DNA of 64,000 nt from Psychrobacillus sp. FSL H8-0483 (GCF_038637725.1 NZ_CP152052.1:1843501-1907500); one strand, 5' to 3'. Shown: positions 23,208-32,468, counted from the stretch's first letter. Notes: generated from the letters alone by a model not told the origin. Numbers and translations: made by a program.

Positions 23208-23813
23208 TTATGAATTTGTCTTTTCTGCCTCATAATATCCTAATTTATGAAATTTATAAAGCTGATTAATATGCTCCTTAGGATATGCTTCTAATAATTC
23301 AAGAATTTCTTTTGCAAATTCTAATGAAGCTGTTCCATTTGCGGTCACAATTTTTCCATCAGAAACTGCTTGCTCTAGTACATAATTTATTTCATTTCGG
23401 TAATTATCTTTTGCATAAGTTTTCAAATCATTAAGATCATTGCTTGTATGCTTTATTTCATTTAACCAGCCATTGGCTCCCATAAAAACTGTTGCATCAC
23501 ATATTGCCCCTACTGGAATATCCATAGTAAGCGCCTTTTCCATTATTGGAATGACGTTAATGTTTTGTGGCTTACGCCAAGAGTGTCCCCCAATTAGTAT
23601 TAAACCATAAAAGATTTCAGGTATACTTTTTAAGGTGTAATCCGGAAGAACTTTTAATCCACCGATGGACTTTATAACACCCTCATTTACACTAACTATC
23701 TTAGTGATGTACTTGTCTGTATTATTTAAAAAAGCTGCTACATAAGACATTTCCCAATCAGCGAATTCCTCCAACACTACAATTAAAATCTCTTTTTTCT
23801 CAGTTTGGTTCAT
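23208..23813 (-). CDS. DJ-1/PfpI-family protein (glutamine amidotransferase-like)
   Basis: 201 residues. LIVVLEEFADWE at the start carries the acidic residue of the family, and the nucleophile elbow is C105 in GAICDATVF; GGHSW near 75 is also typical. These proteins are class I glutaminase-like folds, variously deglycases, chaperones or proteases. ATG 23813 follows AGGAGG. It is divergent from a WYL regulator at 23923 that may control it. Not bounded by junction repeats. Confidence 0.9.
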   Translation of the reverse strand: MNQTEKKEILIVVLEEFADWEMSYVAAFLNNTDKYITKIVSVNEGVIKSIGGLKVLPDYTLKSIPEIFYGLILIGGHSWRKPQNINVIPIMEKALTMDIPVGAICDATVFMGANGWLNEIKHTSNDLNDLKTYAKDNYRNEINYVLEQAVSDGKIVTANGTASLEFAKEILELLEAYPKEHINQLYKFHKLGYYEAEKTNS

Positions 23814-23922
23814 TCTTAATTCCTCCTAATTAAATTATGGAAATTCTATTAATTTGTTACTGTCTTCAGTATATAATGTAATAGTGACAAATGATGACAC
23901 AATTAGCAAAAGGGTGAAAATT

Positions 23923-24861
23923 TTGAGTAAGGCAATTAGATTAAATGAGTTAAGATTGTATATTAATCGAGTCAAAAAGTTTAAGGTAGATGATTTAGCA
24001 AAAGAATTTAATGTTTCAAGAAGAACGATTCTTAGGGATTTAGAAGAACTAAGTATTTTAGGGGTTCCATTAATTTCAGAGGTAGGAGCTAATGGTGGAT
24101 ATCAAGTTTTGGAAGAAAAAAATCTACTTGCTGTTTCTTTTACAAAAGAGGAAACTTTCTCTATCTTTTTTGCTCTTTTATCTTTAAAACATTTTATTAG
24201 CTTACCTTTTGAATCGGAATATAATTCAATCATAAAAAAATTCTATCTGAACTTAAACGGAAAGATGAAAGATGAAATTGATTTAATCAAAAACAAGATT
24301 GATTTCAAAATAGATAATCAGAGTAAAGAAAGTCCACTATTAAAAGAGTTATTTATGGCAGCAATAGGAAATGAGCCGCTTTGGATTTCTTACTTGGGGG
24401 TTAAAAGAGACATTCAACCAGTTGGATTATTTTCTCAGTATGGAAGATGGTATTGTCCTTCGTATTGTTATCTTAGGAAGGAATTTAGACTTTTTCGTTG
24501 CGATCGAATATCAGAAATCGGATTAAGTGCAAGAAATGACAAGATGAATCTAAAAGAAACCAACTTAAATGATATTATTAACATTATATCAACCAAAAAA
24601 GAGTATGAGCTTATTGTGGAATTAACACCAGAAGGAGTAGAAACATATAAATCTAATGTTTCGCCATATTATCAAATATCAATAGACAGTAAAGGTCATG
24701 GAGTCATAAAGGGTTCAATAAATGAAACAGAAATAGACTTTTTGGCTGATTATTTCATACAAATGGGAAAGCATGCAAAAGTAGTTGAACCCATAGAGTT
24801 AAGAGCTGAAATAAAAAAGAAAATTTTAGTATTGAGTGATTTATACAGTGATTTAGTATAG
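23923..24861 (+). CDS. YafY-type HTH/WYL-domain transcriptional regulator
   Basis: 312 residues from TTG 23923, which lies after AAGGGTG; the longer reading from 23854 crosses the promoter region. HTH_11 domain about residues 5-60 (VDDLAKEFNVSRRTILRDL), and WYL domain with FSQYGRWYCPSYCYLRKEF and FRCDRI. WYL proteins sense nucleic-acid or small-molecule ligands. It is divergent from the DJ-1/PfpI gene and upstream of the MFS transporter, either of which it may regulate. Confidence 0.9.
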   Translation: MSKAIRLNELRLYINRVKKFKVDDLAKEFNVSRRTILRDLEELSILGVPLISEVGANGGYQVLEEKNLLAVSFTKEETFSIFFALLSLKHFISLPFESEYNSIIKKFYLNLNGKMKDEIDLIKNKIDFKIDNQSKESPLLKELFMAAIGNEPLWISYLGVKRDIQPVGLFSQYGRWYCPSYCYLRKEFRLFRCDRISEIGLSARNDKMNLKETNLNDIINIISTKKEYELIVELTPEGVETYKSNVSPYYQISIDSKGHGVIKGSINETEIDFLADYFIQMGKHAKVVEPIELRAEIKKKILVLSDLYSDLV

Positions 24862-24973
24862 GAAACAATAATAAAGTCATTCATCTATACTCATTTTGTT
24901 GAACTTAATCAACTAACCTGGACTAGTTACTTTTTAATCATCGAGATAAAAAAATAAAAGAAGGTGTTAATAA

Positions 24974-26245
24974 GTGTTCGGTAAACCACAAGATTCAATC
25001 GAGAGTTATATAGATTCACCAGAAAAACTAAAGAGCTTGTATAAACGTGTGTTGTTCGTTGTAAGTCTATCACAAATCTTCGGTGGTGCAGGGCTTGCAG
25101 CAGGAGTTACTGTAGGTGCCCTAATGGCTCAACAAATGCTTGGGACTGATGCTTATGCAGGAGTGCCGGCAGCTTTATTTACTTTAGGTTCGGCAGGAGC
25201 TGCTTTAATTGTAGGAAAAGTTTCACAACGATATGGACGCCGTACAGGGTTATCAACAGGTTTTATTGTAGGGGGACTCGGTGCAATTGGAGTTGTGATT
25301 GCTGCCATGATGAATAGTGTAATTTTATTATTTGCTTCTCTACTGATCTATGGTGCAGGTACTGCGACAAATTTACAAGCTCGTTATGCAGGAACTGATT
25401 TAGCAAACAAAAAACAAAGAGCAACAGCTATTAGTACTACGATGGTTATGACGACATTCGGGGCAGTTGCTGGCCCAAACCTAGTAGAAGTTATGGGTGA
25501 ATTTGCTAGTCTCATTGGTGTTCCGTCACTTGCAGGTCCATTCATATTATCAGCTACTGCATTTATCTTAGCAGGTCTTATACTTTTTATTATGTTGCGT
25601 CCCGACCCGTTAGATATTGCAAACAGGATTGCGGCTTATAAACAAGAATATGAACATGTAAATCAAACGGATTCTGTTGATAAAGCAATAAATAGAAGAG
25701 GTCTAATGGTCGGTGCCACGGTTATGGTTCTTACCCAGATTGTAATGGTTGCAATTATGACTATGACACCGGTACATATGAAACATCATGGTCATGATCT
25801 AGCCGAAGTTGGAATTGTTATTGGTTTTCACATAGGTGCAATGTATCTTCCCTCACTTATCACAGGAGTCCTTGTAGATAAAGTGGGTCGAACAGCTATG
25901 AGCATAGCCTCGGGCATTACATTGTTATTCGCTGGTTTATTAGCAGCATTCGCACCAAGCGATTCAATGATTCTATTAGTAATTGCTCTTTCTTTACTTG
26001 GATTGGGATGGAACTTTGGCTTAATTAGTGGCACTGCTCAAATAGTTGATTCTACAGAGCCTTCAACACGTGCAAAAACTCAAGGAACACTTGATGTTTT
26101 TATTGCATTAGCAGGAGCTTCTGGCGGTGCGCTTTCGGGAATGGTAGTAGCTAATACAAGTTATGCTACATTGTCTTTGAGTGGAGGACTTTTATCCTTG
26201 GTTCTCATACCTATTATAATTTGGTCGCGAAGAGACAGAGCATAA
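24974..26245 (+). CDS. MFS transporter, 12 helices
   Basis: 423 residues starting at GTG 24974 after AAGGTG. Two six-helix halves; the loop 2-3 signature appears as GKVSQRYGRRTGLSTG, and DKVGRTAMS is its repeat in the second half. Members export drugs or transport metabolites; the substrate is not evident. It lies 112 bp downstream of the WYL regulator and on the same strand. Confidence 0.9.
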   Translation: MFGKPQDSIESYIDSPEKLKSLYKRVLFVVSLSQIFGGAGLAAGVTVGALMAQQMLGTDAYAGVPAALFTLGSAGAALIVGKVSQRYGRRTGLSTGFIVGGLGAIGVVIAAMMNSVILLFASLLIYGAGTATNLQARYAGTDLANKKQRATAISTTMVMTTFGAVAGPNLVEVMGEFASLIGVPSLAGPFILSATAFILAGLILFIMLRPDPLDIANRIAAYKQEYEHVNQTDSVDKAINRRGLMVGATVMVLTQIVMVAIMTMTPVHMKHHGHDLAEVGIVIGFHIGAMYLPSLITGVLVDKVGRTAMSIASGITLLFAGLLAAFAPSDSMILLVIALSLLGLGWNFGLISGTAQIVDSTEPSTRAKTQGTLDVFIALAGASGGALSGMVVANTSYATLSLSGGLLSLVLIPIIIWSRRDRA

Positions 26246-26311
26246 TAAAGTAATAAAAAAATTACTTATTATTCATTAAGGATTAATTAATTATATAAAT
26301 TAAAAATGAGA

Positions 26312-26352
26312 CAACAGTAAAAGTCTTGTTACGTAAAACTATAGCAAGGCTT
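26312..26352 (+). terminator. terminator after the MFS gene
   Basis: AAAAGTCTTG pairs with CAAGGCTTTT across a 16-base loop, followed by a T-rich run. Confidence 0.65.
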
Positions 26353-26498
26353 TTATTTTTCTCCCACTGAAGATGAAGTGAACACCTATTCACTATTACT
26401 AATGAAACTGATGTTAAAACAGTTATTAAAAAAATCATTAATTTACTTTTAGTGAAAGAGATAAGACTCTTTTATTCTATATTTATAGCAGAATATTT

Positions 26499-26580
26499 AT
26501 TCAACTAACGAGTGCTTTACTTCAAGAATGAGTAAAGCCTTTTTTCTTATTGAACTAACGCAGCAGGTTAGTTCAATAAG
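26499..26580 (+). repeat. cassette-junction repeat, A + terminator + B
   Basis: TTCAACTAACGAGTGCTTTA with the common terminator (GAGTAAAGCC, T6) and B arm TTATTGAACTAACGCAGCAG with GTTAGTTCAATAAG. Confidence 0.92.
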
Positions 26581-26592
26581 AGAAGGAAAAGT

Positions 26593-26630
26593 TTTATGTC
26601 GTATTTGAAACAAAATGTGACGCAATTAAT
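26593..26630 (+). repeat. left boundary motif of an inverted cassette
   Basis: TTTTATGTCGTATTTGAAAC follows the B arm. Near-identical motifs occur at 53051 and 60265, each at the left end of a cassette whose genes are on the minus strand. Confidence 0.65.
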
Positions 26631-26691
26631 GCGGGGTTAAAATTAGTGTTCAAAAAAAGGAACAATTACTCTATTCCTTTAGGGTTATATT

Positions 26692-26826
26692 TTATCTTTT
26701 ATTTCTTCTCTTTAATTGGATTAAAGTTATTAATACACCTAAATTTATTACTATTAGAATAGGAAATCCGAAGTAAAGAACATAAAGTATCCAGTTCAAT
26801 GCATCCTTTTCAGAAAGTAATTCCAT
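26692..26826 (-). CDS. small single-helix membrane protein, 44 aa
   Basis: ATG 26826 follows GAGGTG. The sequence MELLSEKDALNWILYVLYFG starts a single long helix (about 12-36) ending in a basic tail KRRNKR. It is the only gene of a cassette that runs against the general direction of the array. Function unknown. Confidence 0.65.
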   Translation of the reverse strand: MELLSEKDALNWILYVLYFGFPILIVINLGVLITLIQLKRRNKR

Positions 26827-26865
26827 TTTATTCACCTCAAGTAATCGTATGAAGAAAACTATACT

Positions 26866-26907
26866 ATGATGCGCATTACGACCATAATGTGTAATAAAAG
26901 AGAAGGT
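26866..26907 (+). repeat. right boundary motif of an inverted cassette
   Basis: CATTACGACCATAATGTGTA then AAGAGAAGGTGCTT directly precedes the A arm. Related motifs stand at 54715 and 60915. Confidence 0.65.
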
Positions 26908-26909
26908 GC

Positions 26910-27003
26910 TTCTTCAACTAACGTGGTGCTTTAGTGAAAGATCATTGAGCTGCTTAGACGGCTCTTTTTTCTTATTGTGCTAACGCAAGCAGGATACTTG
27001 AGG
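26910..27003 (+). repeat. cassette-junction repeat, A + terminator + B
   Basis: TTCAACTAACGTGGTGCTTTAG, terminator GAGCTGC/GACGGCTC with T6, and B arm TTATTGTGCTAACGCAAGCAG with a weak right half. Confidence 0.88.
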
Positions 27004-27042
27004 AATAATGTTGAATATATGGATAAAAAGGGGGATTTCTAA

Positions 27043-27345
27043 ATGTCATATATAAATGAATTTCAAAATTACTTAGACTTTAATTCATTAGGATTAATAC
27101 TGGAACTTTTACTAGTTACTTCTTGTATTTCGACGATTATATTTTTTTTAACTAAAAACCAATATGTTTCTTATCTTTCATCAGCACCAATACTCTATGT
27201 TATTTCATTGCTACAACATTTTTCTACACATTTGTTTCTCCTAGTTCTTGCGATGTCTGTACAGGCAATAGTTATAGTCGCAATACAACATCAAAGTAAA
27301 AAGAAAAAAATTCAGAAAGTACAAGAAAAAACAGTAACAAATTAA
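27043..27345 (+). CDS. integral membrane protein, 100 aa
   Basis: Start ATG 27043 after AAAGGGGG. Three helices (about 15-35, 42-60, 64-84) and a Lys/Gln-rich cytoplasmic tail (QSKKKKIQKVQEK). No family recognised. Single gene of its cassette. Confidence 0.68.
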   Translation: MSYINEFQNYLDFNSLGLILELLLVTSCISTIIFFLTKNQYVSYLSSAPILYVISLLQHFSTHLFLLVLAMSVQAIVIVAIQHQSKKKKIQKVQEKTVTN

Positions 27346-27379
27346 GTCAACAATTAATTGGCTTTTTTTGTTGCATCGT

Positions 27380-27472
27380 TCTTGATGAACGAGTGCGTTA
27401 GTTAAAGATCAATGAGCTGCATAGACGGCTCTTTTTTCTTGTTAAACTAAAGAAGCAGGTTAATTTAATAAA
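27380..27472 (+). repeat. cassette-junction repeat, A + terminator + B
   Basis: TTGATGAACGAGTGCGTTAG, terminator GAGCTGCATAGACGGCTC with T6, and B arm TTGTTAAACTAAAGAAGCAG with GTTAATTTAATAAAG. It is nearly identical to 62755-62842, including the 20 bp after it. Confidence 0.9.
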
Positions 27473-27495
27473 GAAATATTTTGGGAGGGAACGAT

Positions 27496-27738
27496 ATGAC
27501 TGAAGATTTTTATTGTGAAGAAGTGTTTAGTGGTAAAACAGAGGTAAATAAAGTATTGGAGACTGAAAATGTTTTAGCCTATCATCATACAAAACCTTTT
27601 TATCCTGTACATATTGTTGCTGTACCTAAGAAAAATATATCTTCTTTAATTACCTTGGAAGAAAGTGATAGTGAGCTATTACTTGAACTCCTCGAAGTAA
27701 TTAAAATAGTTTATATATGGCGTTTTTTTTTACCGTAA
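27496..27738 (+). pseudogene. HIT-family protein, C-terminally truncated
   Basis: ATG 27496 follows GGGAGG. The first 65 residues match the HIT fold (VLAYHHTKPFYPVHIVAVPK, the strand and loop before the active site). The sequence then turns to unrelated IVYIWRFFLP and stops. The HxHxH nucleotide-hydrolase motif and the C-terminal half are absent, so the protein cannot be catalytic. It is a broken cassette gene. Confidence 0.75.
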
Positions 27739-27766
27739 GAAACAGAGAAAGAAGTAAAAAATTCTT

Positions 27767-27796
27767 CTTATGCTAACGAGGTGCATTAGTTGAGCA
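27767..27796 (+). repeat. cassette-junction repeat, A arm only
   Basis: TATGCTAACGAGGTGCATTAG then TTGAGC, with no terminator and no B arm. Confidence 0.75.
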
Positions 27797-27822
27797 ATAT
27801 TTCATGAATGGGAGGTGGAGTT

Positions 27823-28023
27823 GTGAGTAAGTCCTTTTGGATTCCGTTAATGGCTTCATTTGGAACGATGATATTACTATATATAATAGGCTATATAGCT
27901 GATATAGATTTTCTTATATTTAAAATTTCACTCTCGGATACTGAGATTGCTCTACTACCAATCGCTGTTGGGATGTTAGTGGGGTTTATTAGTGAACGTA
28001 TTATCAAATCGAAATCTCAATAA
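27823..28023 (+). CDS. small two-helix membrane protein, 66 aa
   Basis: GTG 27823 follows GGGAGGTGGAG. Helices at about 6-28 and 42-58; a basic tail RIIKSKSQ. No family recognised. Single gene of its cassette. Confidence 0.65.
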   Translation: MSKSFWIPLMASFGTMILLYIIGYIADIDFLIFKISLSDTEIALLPIAVGMLVGFISERIIKSKSQ

Positions 28024-28044
28024 TGTGAAACATTATACTAAAAG

Positions 28045-28130
28045 AAACGGGTGCATTAGTTCAAGATCATGTGGTTGCTTAGGTAATTCTTTTTCCTTAT
28101 TGAACTAACGCAGCAGGTTAGTTGAAGAAG
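28045..28130 (+). repeat. cassette-junction repeat, A + terminator + B
   Basis: AAACGGGTGCATTAG, a GGTTGC/GGTAATTC stem with T5, and a perfect B arm ending GTTAGTTGAAGAAG. The leader palindrome GTGAAACATTATAC precedes it at 28024. Confidence 0.88.
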
Positions 28131-28185
28131 AAAGATAATATTTATCTATAATTATTTACTGAGTGAGTAAAAAGGGAGAATGGAA

Positions 28186-29274
28186 ATGAAATCTATTTTA
28201 ACGCCTAAATGGGTATCTTTTTTTGGATTCCTTCTAATTTTAGTTGGACTTAGTTTTAAAGATACATATGAAATGACAGCCATGATAGGGAGTCTTTTGT
28301 TAGCAATGTGGGTAGCAATTGCTATGCATGAACTTGGTCATGTCATTTTCGGATACTTGAGTGGTTTTGAATTTGTTTTCTTTGCATTTGGACCAGTCCA
28401 AATTGAAAAAACAATAGACGGAATCAAAATGAAAGAGAACAAACATTGGTTATTTTTTGGTGGAGTAGCAATGATGTTGCCACCACAGATGAAGAAGGAA
28501 TCTCTTACTAAAAAGTGGGCGATTTTTGTAGTGGGTGGTCCTGTAATGTCTTTATTATTAGAGAGCATCTTTTATATTCTATATGGTAATTTTTCTGATG
28601 CATTTCTTCTGAATTGTGCAATTATGAATGGAGGTATTTTGCTAGCGACAATAATTCCATTTAAAACAAGTATGAAAACAGATGGGTATATCTTATTTTC
28701 TATGCTAAGAAATAATGAAGAATCAATCTTGTTAGTAGAAGAATTGCTCATTATGAAAGAGCTCCTAGGTAGAAAACAACCAGTTGAATGGAATCAAACA
28801 TATATAAAGCTAGCAAAACAAAAGGACGTTAGCATCGACAATTTGCAGTACGCAATGATGATATACTATTTCGAAATTGAACAAAACGGTTTTAAGTCTG
28901 CAGTAGAAGCGATGAAAGAATACAGAGAGATTCCTGTCACAGCGAAGAATAAATTTTCAGTAGGATTCCTCATACACATGCAGCAGCTATCACATTTTTT
29001 AATGGACGATGTTCCAGTTGAAAAAATGGTATATTTCCAACGGTTACTATCTAGTTTGGAACCTGTCTCTTATTTTAGAGGAAAAGCGATTATTGCTTAT
29101 CTGGAAAATGATAAAGATTCAGCTTTAGAAAATTTAAAGAAAGTAAAAAAAATCATTGAAGAAAATGAAGCATTATATGGATTTTTTAAGGCTGAAAAAA
29201 GGTTAACAGAACTTGTTGAAAAAAAATATCTGTTTAACATTGATAAACTTTTGTCGATGGTCGAGGAAGGATAA
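28186..29274 (+). CDS. M50-type membrane zinc metalloprotease-like protein
   Basis: 362 residues; ATG 28186 is better spaced from AAGGGAG than ATG 28180. Helices near 14-30 and 33-55 carry HELGH (48-52), and KTDGYILFSML near 165 carries the third-ligand aspartate. GGPVMS between them matches the family. Site-2-type proteases cleave membrane-embedded substrates; relatives with this layout include peptide-processing and ABC-linked enzymes. The C-terminal about 150 residues are soluble and helical. The single gene of an unusually long cassette. Confidence 0.85.
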   Translation: MKSILTPKWVSFFGFLLILVGLSFKDTYEMTAMIGSLLLAMWVAIAMHELGHVIFGYLSGFEFVFFAFGPVQIEKTIDGIKMKENKHWLFFGGVAMMLPPQMKKESLTKKWAIFVVGGPVMSLLLESIFYILYGNFSDAFLLNCAIMNGGILLATIIPFKTSMKTDGYILFSMLRNNEESILLVEELLIMKELLGRKQPVEWNQTYIKLAKQKDVSIDNLQYAMMIYYFEIEQNGFKSAVEAMKEYREIPVTAKNKFSVGFLIHMQQLSHFLMDDVPVEKMVYFQRLLSSLEPVSYFRGKAIIAYLENDKDSALENLKKVKKIIEENEALYGFFKAEKRLTELVEKKYLFNIDKLLSMVEEG

Positions 29275-29290
29275 ACACTCAGTTTTATAA

Positions 29291-29326
29291 ATTTATTGAA
29301 CTAACGCAGCAGTTTAGTTGAAGAAG
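29291..29326 (+). repeat. cassette-junction repeat, B arm only
   Basis: TTATTGAACTAACGCAGCAG with TTTAGTTGAAGAAG and no A arm. Confidence 0.88.
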
Positions 29327-29372
29327 AGATATAATAATTGTGTAGAAATAGAAGTAAAATAGGGGGTAGAGT

Positions 29373-29924
29373 ATGCGTTGGACAAAGACAAAAATGTTAA
29401 TAGAAAATTTAATATGCGAAAAACTTAACAAACGGTTAAAAGTCAATGCAACAAGTTACAATACCTCTCTAGGTGAACAAAGAAGAATTTGGATAACTCT
29501 AGATAAGAAAGAGATCTTTAATGCTTCATCAGCACATTTTTTAAATGCACACGATAAACTTTGGGATGAAGTTCGTAATAGAACAAGTAAACCCTTTCCC
29601 GATTGTTTGTATGAATGTTTCCCAGAGTTAGTTGGGAAGGAAAATGATTTAGACTATTCACTGATGATTTTAGAACAGCGTAATATTTTTAATGTTAACC
29701 TTGTATACGATTCATTAGTTCAATACTCTAATTTTTCAATTGAAGATGCTTTAATTTCCAAAGATATTATTGTTCAAGCTCTTGCATTGATTGATAAAAG
29801 GCTGGGTAAAAGGAGATTGGAAAATTTGGAATTTAATTCGGGTACTCACCCCTTGGTGATGAAATTCTTCCAAATCAGATGTGAGGGAGAAGGGATTTCT
29901 AATTCTAATTTCTTAACAAATTAA
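29373..29924 (+). CDS. conserved hypothetical protein (SF0329-like), 183 aa
   Basis: ATG 29373 follows GGGGGTAGAG. The start MRWTKTKMLIENLI and the segment RRIWITLDKKEIFNASSAHF match what I remember of the SF0329 family found across Bacillales. No catalytic motif is evident and no function is known. Single gene of its cassette. Confidence 0.7.
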   Translation: MRWTKTKMLIENLICEKLNKRLKVNATSYNTSLGEQRRIWITLDKKEIFNASSAHFLNAHDKLWDEVRNRTSKPFPDCLYECFPELVGKENDLDYSLMILEQRNIFNVNLVYDSLVQYSNFSIEDALISKDIIVQALALIDKRLGKRRLENLEFNSGTHPLVMKFFQIRCEGEGISNSNFLTN

Positions 29925-29940
29925 ATAAAGTTAATAGTTC

Positions 29941-29971
29941 CTTATTCAACTAATGGGTGCTTTAGTAAACA
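29941..29971 (+). repeat. A arm only, next to IS3 element
   Basis: TTATTCAACTAATGGGTGC then TTTAGTAAACAAG, followed 13 bp later by an IS3-family insertion. The B arm reappears beyond the element at 31494. Confidence 0.85.
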
Positions 29972-30014
29972 AGACCACATTTTTGAACTGACCCAATAAA
30001 GTTAGACAAATAAT

Positions 30015-30824
30015 TTAGGCTGCTTCTAAGAACTGAGTTCGGTATTCTACCGGGCTCAAGTCTTTTAATTTTGCCTTCATTCGCTTGTGATTATAATACT
30101 CCATATATTCTTCTAATTCCTTTTCAAAATGCTCCATGCTCTCAAACTCTTGTAAATAAAGCAGTTCAGACTTTAATAGGCCAAAGAAATTTTCAACGAC
30201 TGCGTTATCTAAACAGTTCCCTTTACGAGACATACTCTGCGTAATTTGATGTGCTTGTAATGTCTGTTGATATTTTTTCATTTGATAATGCCAGCCTTGA
30301 TCAGAATGAAGGATGACTTCGTCTCCTGGCTGGAGGCGCTGAACAGCTTCGTCTAACATATCTCCTACAAGTTGATAGACCGGTCGATTCATGACTTTAT
30401 ATGCGATAATTTCACCGTTACATAAATCTAGAACAGGTGACAGATAACGTTTTTCTCCAAAGAGATGGAATTCGGTCACGTCTGTTACCCATTTTTGATT
30501 CATTTTCTCCGCCTTAAAATCACGTTGTAATACATTAGGAGCGATTTTCCCAACGTTTCCTTTATAAGAGCGATACTTCTTTATACGGACCTCACATTTT
30601 AAACCGATTTCATTCATTAAGCGATTGATGGTCTTCGGGTCATACCTAAATCCGTATTTCTTCAGTTCTTTCGTGATGCGGCGGTAGCCATAACGACCCT
30701 TATGTTCGTGATAAATGTTCTTGATCGCTTCTTTTACTGTTTCATATTTATCTACTTGATTCAATCGTTTTTCCCAGTAGTAATAAGTACTGCGTGGAAT
30801 GTCAGCGACTTGAACTAAATCCAC
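30015..30824 (-). CDS. IS3-family transposase OrfB (DDE integrase domain)
   Basis: 269 residues from the first Met, though the frame is open further upstream and is probably translated as an OrfAB fusion after a -1 frameshift. The HTH_21 segment is [12 protein letters not shown]; the DDE residues lie in [19 protein letters not shown] and [12 protein letters not shown]. It cuts and joins the IS ends. Confidence 0.95.
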   Translation of the reverse strand: MDLVQVADIPRSTYYYWEKRLNQVDKYETVKEAIKNIYHEHKGRYGYRRITKELKKYGFRYDPKTINRLMNEIGLKCEVRIKKYRSYKGNVGKIAPNVLQRDFKAEKMNQKWVTDVTEFHLFGEKRYLSPVLDLCNGEIIAYKVMNRPVYQLVGDMLDEAVQRLQPGDEVILHSDQGWHYQMKKYQQTLQAHQITQSMSRKGNCLDNAVVENFFGLLKSELLYLQEFESMEHFEKELEEYMEYYNHKRMKAKLKDLSPVEYRTQFLEAA

Positions 30825-30853
30825 GACTTCATAATGTTTCTTTAGTTCAAAAA

Positions 30854-31375
30854 TTACTTGCGCTTTGATTTTGTTTGTAATTTTTCTTGTTCGTGAACTA
30901 AAGCTTTCAACTTTTTTAAGTAGGCATTCTCCATACGCAAACGTTCATTTTCAGCTCGTAGAGCTTCCATAGATCCTTCATCTGGAGTTGTTTTTTTGTC
31001 ATTCGATTTGGTTTCCTTTTTCATGGATGGACGCCTCTTTTTCTTTGTTTTTAGCGCGTCCAATCCTTTTGTCTTAAGCAACTCCTCCCACTGATAAATA
31101 GTACTCGGAGAAGAAATATTAAATTTGCTTGCCGTTTCTAGAAAAGACGCACCTGTTTCGTTCATAAAATTAAGTACGTCTAGTTTAAACCCAGATGAGT
31201 AGCTTGTATAGCCTTTCTTAAACCCTTTTTCACCATGTGCTTCAAATAATTTCACCCAAGTAATGACTTGAGATTTAGCTACGCCAATGCTTTCTGCAAT
31301 AGTTTGATAGCTTTCGTTTCCAGTTAAATAGCGTTCCACCGCTTGTAATTTAACTTCTACTGTATATTTAGACAT
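30854..31375 (-). CDS. IS3-family transposase OrfA (helix-turn-helix and leucine zipper)
   Basis: 173 residues. Two HTH units (about 1-50 and 55-105, the second with [18 protein letters not shown]) are followed by a basic linker and a coiled coil ([20 protein letters not shown]). It binds the IS ends and supplies the N-terminal part of the OrfAB transposase. ATG 31375. Confidence 0.93.
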   Translation of the reverse strand: MSKYTVEVKLQAVERYLTGNESYQTIAESIGVAKSQVITWVKLFEAHGEKGFKKGYTSYSSGFKLDVLNFMNETGASFLETASKFNISSPSTIYQWEELLKTKGLDALKTKKKRRPSMKKETKSNDKKTTPDEGSMEALRAENERLRMENAYLKKLKALVHEQEKLQTKSKRK

Positions 31376-31426
31376 AAAAACACCCCGTAAATGTTAGTTG
31401 GTGTCTAACATTTACGGGGCAGTTCA

Positions 31427-31799
31427 TTTCGATGGTCTATTTTTACGTCCAAAACATCAAGTAGATGTCGACATCCAATGTGAAATGTTACACTTAAACT
31501 AACGCAGCAGGTTAGTTGAAAGTCTAAAAAGCATCAAAGTAGATAAGATAATGCAAAATCTGTATTAAAGGAGACAAGATTTGCTAATGACTATTCATTA
31601 ATATATCTAAATAACATGACAATTGGAATTATATACTAACAAAATAGTTCGCTGGTACAAGTTAATCTAGAGCAATCATTTCAATTTGTTGAATAAAATA
31701 GTGTTTCGAATTCATCGTCATCACCTCAAGATTTTTATACTTCTATTTTTAAAACAAAAAAGACTGTAGTTAAATATATGCTTTTAGGTTTTTCTAAAA
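31427..31799. other. intergenic, B arm and no gene
   Basis: Contains the leader palindrome GTGAAATGTTACAC (31481), the B arm at 31494 and an AAAGGAGA ribosome-like site at 31567 followed only by a 6-codon frame. I see no gene; the cassette here seems to have lost its content. Confidence 0.5.
31494..31522 (+). repeat. cassette-junction repeat, B arm only
   Basis: TTAAACTAACGCAGCAG with GTTAGTTGAAAG, directly after the leader palindrome. Confidence 0.85.
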
Positions 31800-32087
31800 C
31801 TAGTCATCTGGATTCAGGTTATTTTGCATAAGTTCCTGTACTTTGCCAACCTGCTCCTTAGATGCAAGCTCCGTCTTATACCAGCCTTTGTTACCCATTA
31901 TCTTAAAAAGCTGATAATGGTTTGAGCTCGCATTTTCAAAACATTGTTCATAAATTTCTCGTAGCTGCTGATGTGTGGTCTCTAACATTGTACTGCTAAT
32001 GCTGCGACAGCGTCCCTTTTCCAGCTCTAGACAAAGCTGGAGCATTTCACGGTCTGTTAAACCACGTCCTGCGATATTATTTGGCAT
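31800..32087 (-). CDS. CotF-family spore coat protein
   Basis: 95 residues from ATG 32087 (AGGTGG 8 bases upstream); the longer frame from 32153 overlaps the preceding gene. The helical pattern LTDREMLQLCLELEKGRCRS, then TTHQQLREIYEQCFENASS and HYQLFKIMGNKGWY, matches the coat-F family, including the typical GWY end. Deposited on the spore coat during sporulation. It follows a second small coat-like gene at 32107. Confidence 0.85.
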   Translation of the reverse strand: MPNNIAGRGLTDREMLQLCLELEKGRCRSISSTMLETTHQQLREIYEQCFENASSNHYQLFKIMGNKGWYKTELASKEQVGKVQELMQNNLNPDD

Positions 32088-32106
32088 ATGAATCCACCTT
32101 TTGCAG

Positions 32107-32310
32107 TTATTGTGTGTTGTTAGTTCGATTGAAGTATTGGGAGAGGCTGCCAATTTTTAACTGGTGTTTTTCCGCTATTTCTTCGAGTGTTTTTCTTAGC
32201 TCTTGGTCTTTGCATTGTGTTGCACACCAGTTCATCGTTTTTGCGATTATCTCCTCTGCACGTATTTCATCTTCAATAAATGCCAATTCTTTCATCGTTA
32301 GAACGGTCAT
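32107..32310 (-). CDS. small CotF-like spore protein, 67 aa
   Basis: ATG 32310 follows GGGAGGAG. LTMKELAFIEDEIRAEEIIAK and KTLEEIAEKHQLKIGSL form two helices of the kind seen in the N-terminal half of coat-F proteins. It is 19 bp upstream of the CotF-family gene and probably forms an operon with it. Role in the spore coat is inferred from context. Confidence 0.7.
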   Translation of the reverse strand: MTVLTMKELAFIEDEIRAEEIIAKTMNWCATQCKDQELRKTLEEIAEKHQLKIGSLSQYFNRTNNTQ

Positions 32311-32468
32311 TTCATTTCTCCTCCCAAACAATGGTACGTAAAGTTAGTTTGTTTGTATTGATCTATTTTATCCTTTATAAAAGTCTTTTAACTCTTTAAT
32401 TAACGTCTCCGATTAATTACTTCAAAATTTTCCGTATATTTTTCTGAAGTTCCTCTAGGCTTGACTGA

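Larger units (their letters stand above)
29984..31426 (-). mobile_element. IS3-family (IS150-type) insertion sequence
   Basis: 1443 bp bounded by imperfect inverted repeats: TGAACTGACCCAATAAAG at the left and, read inward from the right, TGAACTGCCCCGTAAATG. TTT flanks both ends, consistent with a 3-bp target duplication. It carries orfA and orfB on the minus strand, both intact. It sits between an A arm and a B arm, so it interrupted a junction or a small cassette. Confidence 0.9.

Noticed and set aside
24896-24925. TTGAACTTAATCAACTAACC as a junction repeat
   Set aside because: Only a short partial match without the CG-GTGC or GCAGCAG core; too weak to call.
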